In this document: positions 51,631 through 59,989 of the stretch, piece after piece
Position numbering within the stretch: position 1 is the first letter of the stretch
How the letters are laid out: each line of letters starts with the position of its first letter
Assembly (NCBI RefSeq): GCF_902702915.1
Contig: NZ_LR738849.1
Location: forward strand, 3,178,001-3,242,000
From: Desulfovibrio sp. 86
GTDB taxonomy: Bacteria; Desulfobacterota; Desulfovibrionia; Desulfovibrionales; Desulfovibrionaceae
Length of the DNA stretch: 64,000 bases
Direction: 5' to 3'
The notes under the pieces: model-generated
Databases searched by the model: none
What the model saw: only the letters and a program-made list of their open reading frames with translations
What the model was told of the DNA's origin: nothing
Program-made: the position numbers and the translations under genes

Positions 51631-52008
51631 CTAAGAAACATATTTTACGGTGGCCCCTGCTTCAAGCTTTTTACGATTCATTTCGAAGCGTACAGAAAAA
51701 TAGCCCATATCTCCTATCTGCATGATGCCCATCACGTTCATGCTGGGCGGCAGATCACCATGTTCCTCTCCCCATTGATCATTTAGGTAAGAAACAAATT
51801 TCTTATTAAATTCAACGCTAAAAGTTCTGGCAACGTCATCAACCGAGGTGTCAGGAACCGTTAAAATTTGCGTCCAGGCCGTATCTGCCTCTTCTCGTTT
51901 GTTCCAACCGGCACTATTCAGAAAAGTATAAAAACCGTCCCGATAGCTTTCAGCATCTTTCAAATCAAGCGTGAGCAGGGAATACAATAACGTTGTATCG
52001 CTAGCCAT
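51631..52008 (-). CDS. Hypothetical 125-residue protein
   Basis: I do not recognise this protein. The start at 52008 has GGAGGAAAT directly upstream, so it is real. It is a small, soluble alpha/beta-looking protein: LLYSLLTLDLKDAESYRDGF, then TWTQ-like AWTQILTVPDTSVDD and a beta-rich end (MGIMQIGDMGYFSVRFEMNR). The size and the presence of a paired-strand C-terminus would suit an immunity or anti-defence protein, but this is guesswork. It lies between the HU gene and the structured region at 52251, in a part that separates the darB-like gene from a decayed copy of its 3' end. Confidence 0.6.
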   Translation of the reverse strand: MASDTTLLYSLLTLDLKDAESYRDGFYTFLNSAGWNKREEADTAWTQILTVPDTSVDDVARTFSVEFNKKFVSYLNDQWGEEHGDLPPSMNVMGIMQIGDMGYFSVRFEMNRKKLEAGATVKYVS

Positions 52009-52250
52009 ATTTCCTCCATCTGAACTGGGCTTAGGTTTTCTCCTATATTAAATAAAACACACTACTACACCGTCAAGGGGAGAATCGGCTCCGGCCGCCT
52101 GCGCAATGTAATGTGCGGCAGCCGTGACAAAAGGAGCGTAGTAAGGCTTTGGCACGGAGGTGTGCGTGAGTGCCCAAGAAACTGGAGGGTTGGGTGGCTA
52201 TGTGAACATGATTAGAGGCCGTTGCTTTTCATCCGGCCTTCGGGCATAAA
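52009..52250. other. Promoter and leader region, no gene
   Basis: The first 60 bases are AT-rich and probably carry the promoter of the leftward gene at 51631-52008. The rest contains no supported gene; it leads into the hairpin series that starts at 52256. Confidence 0.45.
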
Positions 52251-52466
52251 AAAGCAGGTGCTTCTAACACCTTTATTCCTAGCGGGCCGTGGCTCATCCA
52301 CGGGGTCGCTTTCCCGCACTCGCTGGTTGGCGACATTCTTATGTCGTATGGTCTGCCGGGTGTGCGAGGAATACAATACCCTGCTTGCAGGGGAATAACT
52401 CCGCCGCCGCTAGGACGGTTAGAAGCTCCCGGCAATCGCTTTTCGGTGGTTGCCATTCTGGCAACA
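52251..52466 (+). ncRNA. Candidate structured RNA upstream of a CI-type gene
   Basis: Five short perfect stems stand in series. They are AGGTG/CACCT (52256-52260, 52268-52272), CCGTGG/CCACGG (52287-52292, 52298-52303), CGACAT/ATGTCG (52331-52336, 52341-52346), CCCTGC/GCAGGG (52379-52384, 52387-52392) and GTTGCC/GGCAAC (52449-52454, 52460-52465). The last one ends a few bases before the GGAGAG ribosome site of the gene at 52480. Plasmid and phage repressor genes often have a regulatory RNA in this position. The class is not one I recognise. Confidence 0.4.
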
Positions 52467-52479
52467 CCGGAGAGCTGTC

Positions 52480-52851
52480 ATGACCAATCACACGTCTTTT
52501 CCCCTGCCGGAACCAGACGCGGGTGCCTGTCTTGCCCGCGTGTATGAAGCCGTTCCCTGCCGCACACAGGTAGAGCTTGCCGAATTTCTGGGCATTCGCC
52601 AGTCCAGCATTTCGGATGCGAAAAAGCGCGGCGCTGTGCCTGCCGAATGGCTTCTCAAGCTGCTGTTGATGAAAGGGATCAATCCTGTGTGGGTGTTGAC
52701 CGGGCAAGGTTCGCGCTGGCTGCAACCAGCAGAGCAAGTACCTATTCTGCTTCCTCTGGCCACATCGGGTGGCGTATGTACACTGGAAGGGTTCAGTACT
52801 GAAGTCCTTCTGAAAGAGCTTTTGCGCCGCGCCTTGCACACAAATGCTTGA
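52480..52851 (+). CDS. CI-repressor-type HTH protein
   Basis: The 123-residue protein has the same domain as the one at 4287: an HTH in CRTQVELAEFLGIRQSSISD, then AEWLLKLLLMKGINPVWVLT and GQGSRWLQ. A short C-terminal extension (about 40 residues) has no peptidase motif. The start at 52480 follows GGAGAGCTGTC. It probably regulates the module's HU or transfer functions. It lies downstream of the structured leader. Confidence 0.65.
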   Translation: MTNHTSFPLPEPDAGACLARVYEAVPCRTQVELAEFLGIRQSSISDAKKRGAVPAEWLLKLLLMKGINPVWVLTGQGSRWLQPAEQVPILLPLATSGGVCTLEGFSTEVLLKELLRRALHTNA

Positions 52852-52929
52852 GGCGTTGACATTGTCGTCTTCGTCACGAGGCTATTCGTTGTATTGGTTG
52901 TCTCAATGATGCAAATTCATCCTGCGCTC

Positions 52930-53263
52930 GTTATCGGGTGTAGACGGTAACGGCTTTCGTCTGGCGCTCAGTGACAAGGACGAACAGAAGTGCCAGCCTG
53001 GTAATCTTGTCTACCGCTTTTACGAAAGACACAGCCTGCCCGACATGTTTCAGCACTTGATAGTTTTCTGAATAAAGGCCCTGATTCATCATTTAAGATA
53101 TGCAAAGCATCACCAGCCTAGAACTGGCAGAAACAAAAACCGTTAAGGCCGCTCATGGGCAACTGTTCCCACAAAAGGTCAAACTGGCCCTTGTGCGCCA
53201 AAACTACGGTGCCATCATGAGTTAACTGAAGCATATGCAGGGCGAACCGGGCTATGGAAGTGA
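52930..53263 (+). pseudogene. Decayed second copy of the darB-like 3' end
   Basis: In changing frames this stretch still reads GNGFRLALSDKDEQKCQPGN-like and then LAETKTVKAAHGQLFPQKVK and LALVRQNYGAIMS. These correspond to the GDGFRLALKGKGEQEFQPDN, ELATVKAALGQEFPQQGELA and LALVRENHGAVMRE segments of the intact gene at about 50687-50965. In-frame stops and frameshifts disrupt it. It is the remnant of a duplicated or replaced methylase-helicase gene. Confidence 0.75.
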
Positions 53264-53279
53264 TATTATAGGGGTATAG

Positions 53280-54011
53280 CTATTCAGTAATAATAGGATA
53301 TTTTGCAAGCTCCTGCCTTGCTATATTCCATATGCTATCTTGTTCGGGAGGCAAGCCGCTCAAATGTAGACGTATAGCGTCTGTCAAAACAGTTTGCGCT
53401 TCTTCTGAGAGAATCCACGGCAGAGGGCGAAGACTGGCAACAGATGGTTCTATTGGTTGAATATGGTCAAGGCGTAAAATGGCACTGTGTCCACGTTCAT
53501 GGGGCAAACTATCCCAAAAGAATTGAGTATACTGTAATGAGCGCACTCGCTGAACAAATTCAGGTTTGAATCCTTCTCTGATGCCGCCAGAGTCGACAGA
53601 ATAATAAGGGGCAACCAAATACACAGGAGCAAATTTTGCCCTCGATGCTTTCTGCCGTAGATGTTCTTCTACAGCCGTACCTGGCCCAGCTAAAATAAGG
53701 ACAGGGCGACGTTTGCCCCTGCCTACTGTAAGTATTTCACCGGGGAAACATGGAACAGCCGCAATGGGAAGATTGGTGATTTCAGGTACAGACTTCGCGT
53801 TATCAAATGCTGTCATTTTAAAATGTGCAACAGAATGATCTCCAGCATGAGACCCGCCACGTCCAACAGGCTCCAATACATAAGGGGTTTCACCAACATG
53901 CCGGACATGCGCTTCAGCCAAACACCACGCGGTTCTTTTAAGGTTATCCCGTTTTTCCCACCAGGAGGTGCAGAGTGGCTGGACACAATCTATCGGATAA
54001 TCAGGGGTCAT
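53280..54011 (-). CDS. Candidate toxin, diverged MazF/PemK-like, partner of a Panacea-domain protein
   Basis: The 243-residue protein starts at ATG 54011 inside the preceding gene (11-base overlap). Its centre reads VGRGKRRPVLILAGPGTAVE, resembling the RPVLIL strand of MazF/PemK toxins. Then come APVYLVAPYYSVDSGGIREG and the ending SAILRLDHIQPIEPSVASLR, which recalls the last strand of that fold. It is longer than normal MazF (about 110 residues). Overlap with a Panacea-type gene upstream supports a toxin role. The fold assignment is a hypothesis. The region is AT-richer than the tra genes. Confidence 0.5.
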   Translation of the reverse strand: MTPDYPIDCVQPLCTSWWEKRDNLKRTAWCLAEAHVRHVGETPYVLEPVGRGGSHAGDHSVAHFKMTAFDNAKSVPEITNLPIAAVPCFPGEILTVGRGKRRPVLILAGPGTAVEEHLRQKASRAKFAPVYLVAPYYSVDSGGIREGFKPEFVQRVRSLQYTQFFWDSLPHERGHSAILRLDHIQPIEPSVASLRPLPWILSEEAQTVLTDAIRLHLSGLPPEQDSIWNIARQELAKYPIITE

Positions 54012-54783
54012 AACGAGCCTTTGATTTCCAAACATCTTCTGCAATAGAAACGCTTATGTTTCCCTCAGCCAAAGGGGGACTTATGTCTGCATCAAGCGCA
54101 GCAATCCCTTCAAAATAGACAGAATCGTAAACCGCAATAGGCTGCATAGTATTTTTTTTTCTTTTCGCTATTTGCTCAGCTATTTTTGCTTGCAGTATTT
54201 TTGACGCACTTGACTGCCATTCTTTGATTTTTTTTTCTTGTTTTGCCGTTAATGTAATATTTTTACTTTTGGTGAACACTGTTGGCTCAAAAACCCAACC
54301 AGATGGTGTAAAATCAAGGAATTCTTGCGGTGCAGCACGCAACATTGGTGGTGTATTGTATACGAAATGCAAAATATCAGAAGTACTATTCGCAAATTTC
54401 CTTACAGCCCTTGATACAAAACCTTGAATATCAATGCTTAAGTTCTTCGCCGCATCTTGAAGACACTCAATAGAGTTAATATTCCAACGTGTGTACCCGG
54501 TGTCAGAGAAGTCAGAAGGAAAATTGGCGGCCTGCGCACCAGAGGCTGTTAGGCTGGGTTCAATTCTTTGCCACAGAGCCGTATCCCAAGGGCCAAAATG
54601 ATGGAACCTCCATTGAATGCCTGTAAAAGTTTCACCTTCATGGTTTTCGGCATAGGACAAATCTGCCAAATATATATATTTAATAAAATGAATAGGCCCT
54701 AGAGAGCGCTCTCCAAAATCATCAGATTTTTGAGCCTCTAGAAGAATATAGGCAAGAAGCGCGTCAACACGCTGGGTATTCAT
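54001..54783 (-). CDS. Panacea (DUF4065/SocA-like)-domain antitoxin candidate
   Basis: The 260-residue protein starts with the Panacea signature: ALLAYILLEAQKSDDFGERS, then LGPIHFIKYIYLADLSYAEN and GIQWRFHHFGPWDTALWQRI. The middle and C-terminal parts are helical, with a charged segment (KEWQSSASKILQAKIAEQIA). Panacea domains occur in antitoxins that neutralise many unrelated toxins. The following gene overlaps it by 11 bases. No strong ribosome site is seen at 54783. Confidence 0.7.
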   Translation of the reverse strand: MNTQRVDALLAYILLEAQKSDDFGERSLGPIHFIKYIYLADLSYAENHEGETFTGIQWRFHHFGPWDTALWQRIEPSLTASGAQAANFPSDFSDTGYTRWNINSIECLQDAAKNLSIDIQGFVSRAVRKFANSTSDILHFVYNTPPMLRAAPQEFLDFTPSGWVFEPTVFTKSKNITLTAKQEKKIKEWQSSASKILQAKIAEQIAKRKKNTMQPIAVYDSVYFEGIAALDADISPPLAEGNISVSIAEDVWKSKARYDP

Positions 54784-54936
54784 GGGGTATTCGCTTTAGC
54801 AAAAAGGCTGAATCGTAGAGCGACTGAAACGCACACGCTCGGTCTTCAACTAGCTATCATACTTGACCCCGTGTTGCCATAGGCAATTTTAGGTTCCCCA
54901 CGACCACATCCGCGCTCATGCACTAATCAGGCCAGT

Positions 54937-57243
54937 TCATCGCATCCGCACACGCGGGGCTTCTTGCCTATCTTCGCGCTCCACAACCCCCTCGATCCTG
55001 CGCCAGTGCTCAAAATACTTCTCATTCCGCGCCAGGGCCACGTCACCGGCCACGCCGAAGGCATAGGCCGTCGTGCGCTCGGCATAGCGGTGCCAGTCAC
55101 GACCTTCATTTTTGGCGCGGCCCTGTCTGATGGACGGGGCGCACTGGCGGATGGTTTCAGCCACGGCCTGCAGGCTGTGGCCGTTGGCCCGCAGGCGCAG
55201 CGCGATCATGGCGTCCAGGCGCGAGAAGTCTTCCACGGTCAGATGCCTGCGGATATTCTCAAAATGCGTGAAGTAGGCCGCTGTGGTGTCGGTGGGGCGC
55301 GGCGCGGGAGAGACAGGGCGGCGGGGCTGCACCTGCTGCCGTCTGGCTTCCAATTGGGCGCACTCCCGCTCAATGTGGCGTGACAGCTCCAGCGCTTTGG
55401 CGCATTGGCATTTTTCAGCCCGAAGCAGCTTGACCTTGGGGAAGGTGCCGTCCTCGCGCCGGTGCTTGGGCTTCAGGTTGCCGAAGCCCGGTGCCCGGTG
55501 CGGATGAATGCAGCCGGAGAGCTTTTTGTCCCCATATTCCCGATTCAACTGCTCGGTGAGCCGGTTGCCCACGTCGCGGTTGTGCGGGCTTTGCAGCTTG
55601 GGGATGGTGAGCACACATTGGTAGTTGTCCGGCGAGCTTTCGAGCACCACGGCGGGCCGGAAGCCGTCTTCATGGAGCTTTTCCAAGCTCTCCCGCGTCA
55701 TGTCGTCAATGAGGATATGGTGCCGCCCCTCGGAAAGCGGCGTGTAGTAGATGTTTTCGCCGCGTTGCTGCAATCGCAGCATTTCCGGCATGTGGGCCTG
55801 CACCTCTTCCAGCGTGAAGCCCTTGCTCATGCCATTCTGCTTCTCGAGGATGAAGACTTTTTTGCCGCCGTCAGCCTCCATGCGGATGCAGGTGACGCGG
55901 ACGCGATCCGCGTTCACCGCTGCCAGATACTGCTCAAAATACTGCTGCTCTGGACTGCTGACCGTGCTGAGGGGCGCGGGCTGCGGCACAAGCTGTTCTG
56001 CCGGAGGTGCTGACGGCATCGTCTCAAAACGCCTTCTGTGCCTCCAGCGGTCGGCCTGAACGTGCAAACCCCGCCTGCGCAGCCAGGTCTCAAAGGTCGG
56101 CCTGCCGCGCCGCCTTTGGGGCCGCAACTCCTGCCGAAGCTGGCGCACCTCTTCCTGCTGCTGCACCTTCAGGAAGTGCCGGGCGATGTTGAGCATGGAA
56201 AATCCGTGCTTGGCCACACGGGGCAGAATGCGTTGCCGCTGTTCCCTATGCCGCGCCCTGAGCGCCTCCCGCCGAGTGCTGTTTTCGTCGCTTTTGGGAG
56301 TCACTTTCGGGGTTGCATGGCGTTCTGCCTGATACTCGCGCCATTCCTCCAGATTAACCGTGCTCACGGGTTCTGGGGTCAGTTTTTGGGGCGGTTCTGT
56401 GTCCGTTGTGGCTTCCGGCGCGGGCACAAATTCGCCCAACCGCTTGCACAGCTTGCCCATGCCGAAGTCCCGATCCACGGACGAAGCCTTGACCGCAATG
56501 TCCCCCACAAAGACGATGGCTCCTGACCCCTTCTTTTCAAAACGCAGCCCTTTTTCAGCCAGTTTTTCGTGTAATTCTTGCCAGGATTGCGCGTTTTTGA
56601 TGATGTCGTGCCCGCGCTCCTGAGCAATTCTCTGCGCGGATTTCTCGCCGGTGTGGCGTTCCACGGCCAGGGCTTCCTGACGGGGCTGGGGCGGTTTCTG
56701 TACCCTGTTGCGGGCGATTTCTCCGTCTTCCAACATCACATAGCGCGTATAGTCTTCACTGGCCCAACCCTGTTTGCGTTCCACCTTGGCGACGATTTTG
56801 TGCCCCTCTTCAATGTCAAAACCTTTGAAGGGCATCGCTACTTTCAGCGTCCCTGGGTGCATGCGATTGACGGCGATGTGGACGTGATAATTTTTCGTAT
56901 TGTAGTGCAGGCCGTAGACGGTCTGATGCTCCGACAGGCCCATGTGCGCGAGAAATATGTCCACCAGTTCGTCCACCTGGGCAGGGGCAGGCTGCTCGTT
57001 CTCCTTCCATGAAAAAATCCAATGTGAGACAGGCATCTTGCTGTGGACGCTCTCCTCTGCAAGCAGAATCATCTCCAGTTTCTGGCCGACATGCGTACCG
57101 GACATGAAGTTGCGACTGCCCGCGTGGGCGATTTTTTCATGCGCGTTCGTATTGTGCGGATGGCGGATGTAATCCACCAGATCGCCGATTTGCCAGACCT
57201 TGGGCTTGTCCTGATCGGTGTATTTGACCTTCTTGACGATCAT
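54937..57243 (-). CDS. MOBP-family relaxase (TraI-like)
   Basis: The 768-residue protein begins with the relaxase domain. A candidate catalytic tyrosine is in GDLVDYIRHP, HWIFSWKENEQPAPAQVDEL is motif II-like and the His-hydrophobic-His metal motif is NYHVHIAVNRMHP, at about residues 115-130. A Toprim-free, Arg/Gln-rich middle and a second folded part follow. The latter includes GGKKVFILEKQNGMSKGFTL, AVVLESSPDNYQCVLTIPKL and GCIHPHRAPGFGNL, resembling a RepB/primase-like ligand domain of IncP-type relaxases. The start at 57243 has GGGGAGAG upstream. It overlaps the accessory gene by four bases. It nicks at oriT, probably the repeat at 57669-57708, and is handed to DotL/DotM. Confidence 0.85.
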   Translation of the reverse strand: MIVKKVKYTDQDKPKVWQIGDLVDYIRHPHNTNAHEKIAHAGSRNFMSGTHVGQKLEMILLAEESVHSKMPVSHWIFSWKENEQPAPAQVDELVDIFLAHMGLSEHQTVYGLHYNTKNYHVHIAVNRMHPGTLKVAMPFKGFDIEEGHKIVAKVERKQGWASEDYTRYVMLEDGEIARNRVQKPPQPRQEALAVERHTGEKSAQRIAQERGHDIIKNAQSWQELHEKLAEKGLRFEKKGSGAIVFVGDIAVKASSVDRDFGMGKLCKRLGEFVPAPEATTDTEPPQKLTPEPVSTVNLEEWREYQAERHATPKVTPKSDENSTRREALRARHREQRQRILPRVAKHGFSMLNIARHFLKVQQQEEVRQLRQELRPQRRRGRPTFETWLRRRGLHVQADRWRHRRRFETMPSAPPAEQLVPQPAPLSTVSSPEQQYFEQYLAAVNADRVRVTCIRMEADGGKKVFILEKQNGMSKGFTLEEVQAHMPEMLRLQQRGENIYYTPLSEGRHHILIDDMTRESLEKLHEDGFRPAVVLESSPDNYQCVLTIPKLQSPHNRDVGNRLTEQLNREYGDKKLSGCIHPHRAPGFGNLKPKHRREDGTFPKVKLLRAEKCQCAKALELSRHIERECAQLEARRQQVQPRRPVSPAPRPTDTTAAYFTHFENIRRHLTVEDFSRLDAMIALRLRANGHSLQAVAETIRQCAPSIRQGRAKNEGRDWHRYAERTTAYAFGVAGDVALARNEKYFEHWRRIEGVVEREDRQEAPRVRMR

Positions 57244-57581
57244 CGCTTTTCTCTCCCCAGACGTTCCACGGCGCGGCCCAAAATCCGCAGGGTTTCTTCC
57301 TGTTCTTCGAGGTGCTCGCGGCTGGCCCCGGCCTGGCGCAGCGTCTCGAAATGATGCTTGAGCAGCCCCCCGATGCGGCGCAGCTCGCGCAAGGTATTCA
57401 TGTCCGTGTGGGCGACAATCCGCGACCTCGTGCAAGGGGGTCTGCCCCCGAAGCCGCGTCGCCGGATGCATTCGGAGACCGAAAGCCCGGACATGCTGGC
57501 CTGTTCTTCAAGCTGCGCCGCTTCCCCTTCCGTCACCCAGAGGGTGTACCTCTTGTGGAATTTGCCTTTCTGCTTTGTCAT
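57240..57581 (-). CDS. Relaxosome accessory protein, RHH type (MobC/TraJ/NikA-like)
   Basis: The 113-residue protein starts at ATG 57581. It opens with a strand-helix-helix, HKRYTLWVTEGEAAQLEEQA, then SMSGLSVSECIRRRGFGG and LRELRRIGGLLKHHFETLRQ. This is the NikA/MobC-type RHH family that binds oriT and recruits the relaxase. Upstream lies a nested inverted repeat. It overlaps the relaxase start, giving the usual accessory-relaxase operon. Confidence 0.8.
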   Translation of the reverse strand: MTKQKGKFHKRYTLWVTEGEAAQLEEQASMSGLSVSECIRRRGFGGRPPCTRSRIVAHTDMNTLRELRRIGGLLKHHFETLRQAGASREHLEEQEETLRILGRAVERLGREKR

Positions 57582-57668
57582 GCCTTTGCCTTTTTTCTTC
57601 TGCCTCTGGCGTGTGAGAAGCCTGCGCCGAAAACGCCTGCCTTGGGGAGTCCAGAGGGCACAGCCCTT

Positions 57669-57708
57669 GGCAGGGTGCGTGTTGTCGTCAGACAACACCC
57701 AGCCTGCC
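57669..57708. other. Candidate oriT of the conjugation module (nested inverted repeat)
   Basis: GTGTTGTC (57679-57686) and GACAACAC (57691-57698) are perfect inverted copies around four bases. GGCAGG (57669-57674) and CCTGCC (57703-57708) form an outer pair. The site lies between the divergent accessory gene (57581) and the small gene at 57798, the normal place of an oriT for MOBP systems. The nick position was not identified. Confidence 0.6.
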
Positions 57709-57797
57709 ACGAAGAACCCACGACGGGGAGTGGCATAATTGTGTAATTTTTGCTGTTCGTGTAAGAATGGACGGAAAATCATTTCAGGAGGCAAGCA

Positions 57798-58151
57798 ATG
57801 TCAAAAGCAGTCAGATTTGGGCCAGAACAGGTTGCCGCTGCCCGCAAGCTCTTGCAGGAGCTGCCGGTCAAGGAAAAGGACAAGTCCAAGCAGGAGTTGG
57901 CGGCGCATCTTGGCAGAGACATCCAGGCCGCATTGAAAAAGGGCTACAGCGCCAAAGACCTCAGCGAGTTGCTGAAAGAAAATGGTCTGGGACTTTCGGC
58001 GTCGCTTATTAAGGCGCACGCTGACGTGCGCACAGCTCACAAACGGAGGCCTGTGGGTGGCGCAAAAGAGGAGAGCGGTTCGGTAGTGTCTGGTGAAAAA
58101 GGGATGCCGAGAAATGCATCTTTAACAGATGACGCGGATGCAAACCAGTGA
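57798..58151 (+). CDS. Small DNA-binding transfer protein (TraK/MobX-like?)
   Basis: The 117-residue protein starts after AGGAGGCAAGCA. An HTH-like core, SAKDLSELLKENGLGLSASL, lies at about residues 51-70, after a helical N-terminus. It ends in an unstructured tail. It is divergent from the relaxosome genes across the candidate oriT, and similar in its core to the small gene at 12659-13045 next to the MobV relaxase. It may bend or wrap oriT; the family is unassigned. Confidence 0.55.
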   Translation: MSKAVRFGPEQVAAARKLLQELPVKEKDKSKQELAAHLGRDIQAALKKGYSAKDLSELLKENGLGLSASLIKAHADVRTAHKRRPVGGAKEESGSVVSGEKGMPRNASLTDDADANQ

Positions 58152-58378
58152 CCATTTCAAGGAGACAACGAACGCCGTACCGGGCTGCCTTGAGGTAGCC
58201 CGCAAGACTACCTCGTGGCGTTGCCGATCTACTGATAGGCGAGCCAACTCATCGTTCATCTGAAGACTATACGGTTGACGAATTGATGGGTGAAGTACAG
58301 AGGTGGGGGCTGGAGAGATGAAAGGAAATTATATGTGGTAGAGCTAAGGAAATAGACGGATGCAATTCTGGGATCAAT
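58152..58378. other. Gap with one structured block, no gene
   Basis: The first 70 bases hold the compact foldable element at 58171-58222; the rest is an AT-richer stretch with no supported gene, running up to the gajB stop at 58379. Confidence 0.5.
58171..58222 (+). ncRNA. Compact structured element with competing stems
   Basis: The outer pair AACGCC / GGCGTT (58171-58176, 58217-58222) encloses two mutually exclusive stems: CGGGCT / AGCCCG (58181-58186, 58197-58202) and GAGGTAG / CTACCTC (58192-58198, 58208-58214). They share AG, so the structure can switch or form a compact pseudoknot-like fold. No U-run follows. It lies just after the small gene at 57798. Confidence 0.4.
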
Positions 58379-59989
58379 TTATACTGACAGGGTGTCCACC
58401 TTGGGGGGCACCTGTGAGCTCAAAGCAACAACAAAATTCCGAAGCAAGAGGCATGGGTCAATTTTTGGTGTTAATATTGTAGTCTTATTCTTACTTCTTG
58501 TAACGCTCACACGTAAGTTTTGTCGAGCCTGTGCCGTGACATTGTCTTCTGTGTTAGACCAAACAATTCTGTCTGGGTTGTGGGAAAGTTCGCGCTTGAT
58601 AATAACGGGGGCACCTTCAAAGATGATCACTTCCTCAAACTGCTTCCCTTTGGCTTTGTGCATATTCATAATGATGACACCAGAATCTGGCTTTGATGTC
58701 GTTGCAAAATGTACTTGAACAAATGCTTGGCGTATGATTTTTAGGGCATTATGGTATCCGCCATTAGCAAGCCAGTCTTGTGAAAGAGCCTGGCGCAGTT
58801 GCGTCCCTCTTTCCAATATCTTTAAAACGCCTACATGTTTTGCAAGCTCTTTTAGGCGCACGCATTCGCCGTGCGCAAGAATATCCAAAATAGCCATCCA
58901 ATCTTCGGCCGGATTACCCGTCAGCATAAGTGAACGCACTTGTTCGTGTACCGCTAGCGTGTTAAGAAGGTTAGCCTGCGATTTCTTTGTCTTAGTAGCG
59001 TTTTGTGCACTCACTAATTCTTCATAAGCCTTACTGATGGCGATGGCTTCATGCAAATCTTTCTTTGTAGGATTGCCGCCTTTTCTGCCCTTATAATAGG
59101 AACACAAGATGTCAATAAAACAGGCCTCGCAGTGTGCAGTTTTGGTTTGCATTAAATAAGCAACAACTTCAGCCCCAAGTATAGAGGCCTCCATTTCGGT
59201 GACTGCGGAATGCTTGATTGGGGGCATCTTTGCCGGAGGATTGTGCAAAACGTCGGAAACTAAGTGAACCATGTTTTTTGTAGGTACAAGCACAGCTAAT
59301 GACCAATTTTTTCCATATTTAGAGACAAGCTGACTTCTGGCAGTATATATAGTTTTCACCAATGTTGTCATAGCGACGTTCGGAACGTGATCACACTGGA
59401 TTAACTCGATGCCATGATAGCTTTGCTTGCCAAAGTCCCCCGTGAGGATGTCGTCTCCAAACTGAGAAATATCAGTTCCTGGGCTACGGTGGTTGTCTGT
59501 ACCCAGGTCGAACTCTAGCGGTACGCACAGCCCCCGGAAATGATCCAGCCTTGCGGGGTCTGCGCCAAGCCAATCGTAGATACGTTGGTCTGGGTCTGCT
59601 AGCGCTATTAACCGGCAAAACTCACCTAATGCCTGAACAACTTGCCACTGGGCAGTATTTGTATCCTGAAATTCATCCAGAATTATCACAGGATGCATGT
59701 CGGCAACGAGCTTGCGGATGCGAGAACTCCTGTGGAGAAGGTCGCCGACTAAGGGGGCATACAAGTCGAAACAAACTTGCCCTTCTTCATATGCCAAGCG
59801 TTTTCGCTCTGTCTCCTCGGCGAGCAATTTTGCCTGCTCTTGTTCGGGGGTAATCTTTCTCGACGGAAAATTTGTACGGATGTGAGATAATGCTATGGCC
59901 TCACCCGGGGGAGTGAGAATGGTTAAACGCCGTGGAAGTCCAATGAGGTAGCCATGAGTCTTTAAAATGCGCCAAAAAAAGGAGTGATA
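58379..59989 (-). pseudogene. gajB: gajB, 3' part (Gabija UvrD-like helicase, split by IS481)
   Basis: This is the larger part of an interrupted UvrD/PcrA-like helicase. Motif II is MHPVIILDEFQDTNTAQWQV and motif III is CRLIALADPDQRIYDWLGAD. A further block reads HKAKGKQFEEVIIFEGAP, and motif VI is NLRVSVTRSKNKTTIL near the end. The 5' part with Walker A lies across the IS at 61203-61476. Reading across after removal of the IS and one target repeat gives [20 protein letters not shown] in one frame, for a protein of about 625 residues. GajB helps Gabija sense nucleotide depletion and assists the nuclease. Confidence 0.8.
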
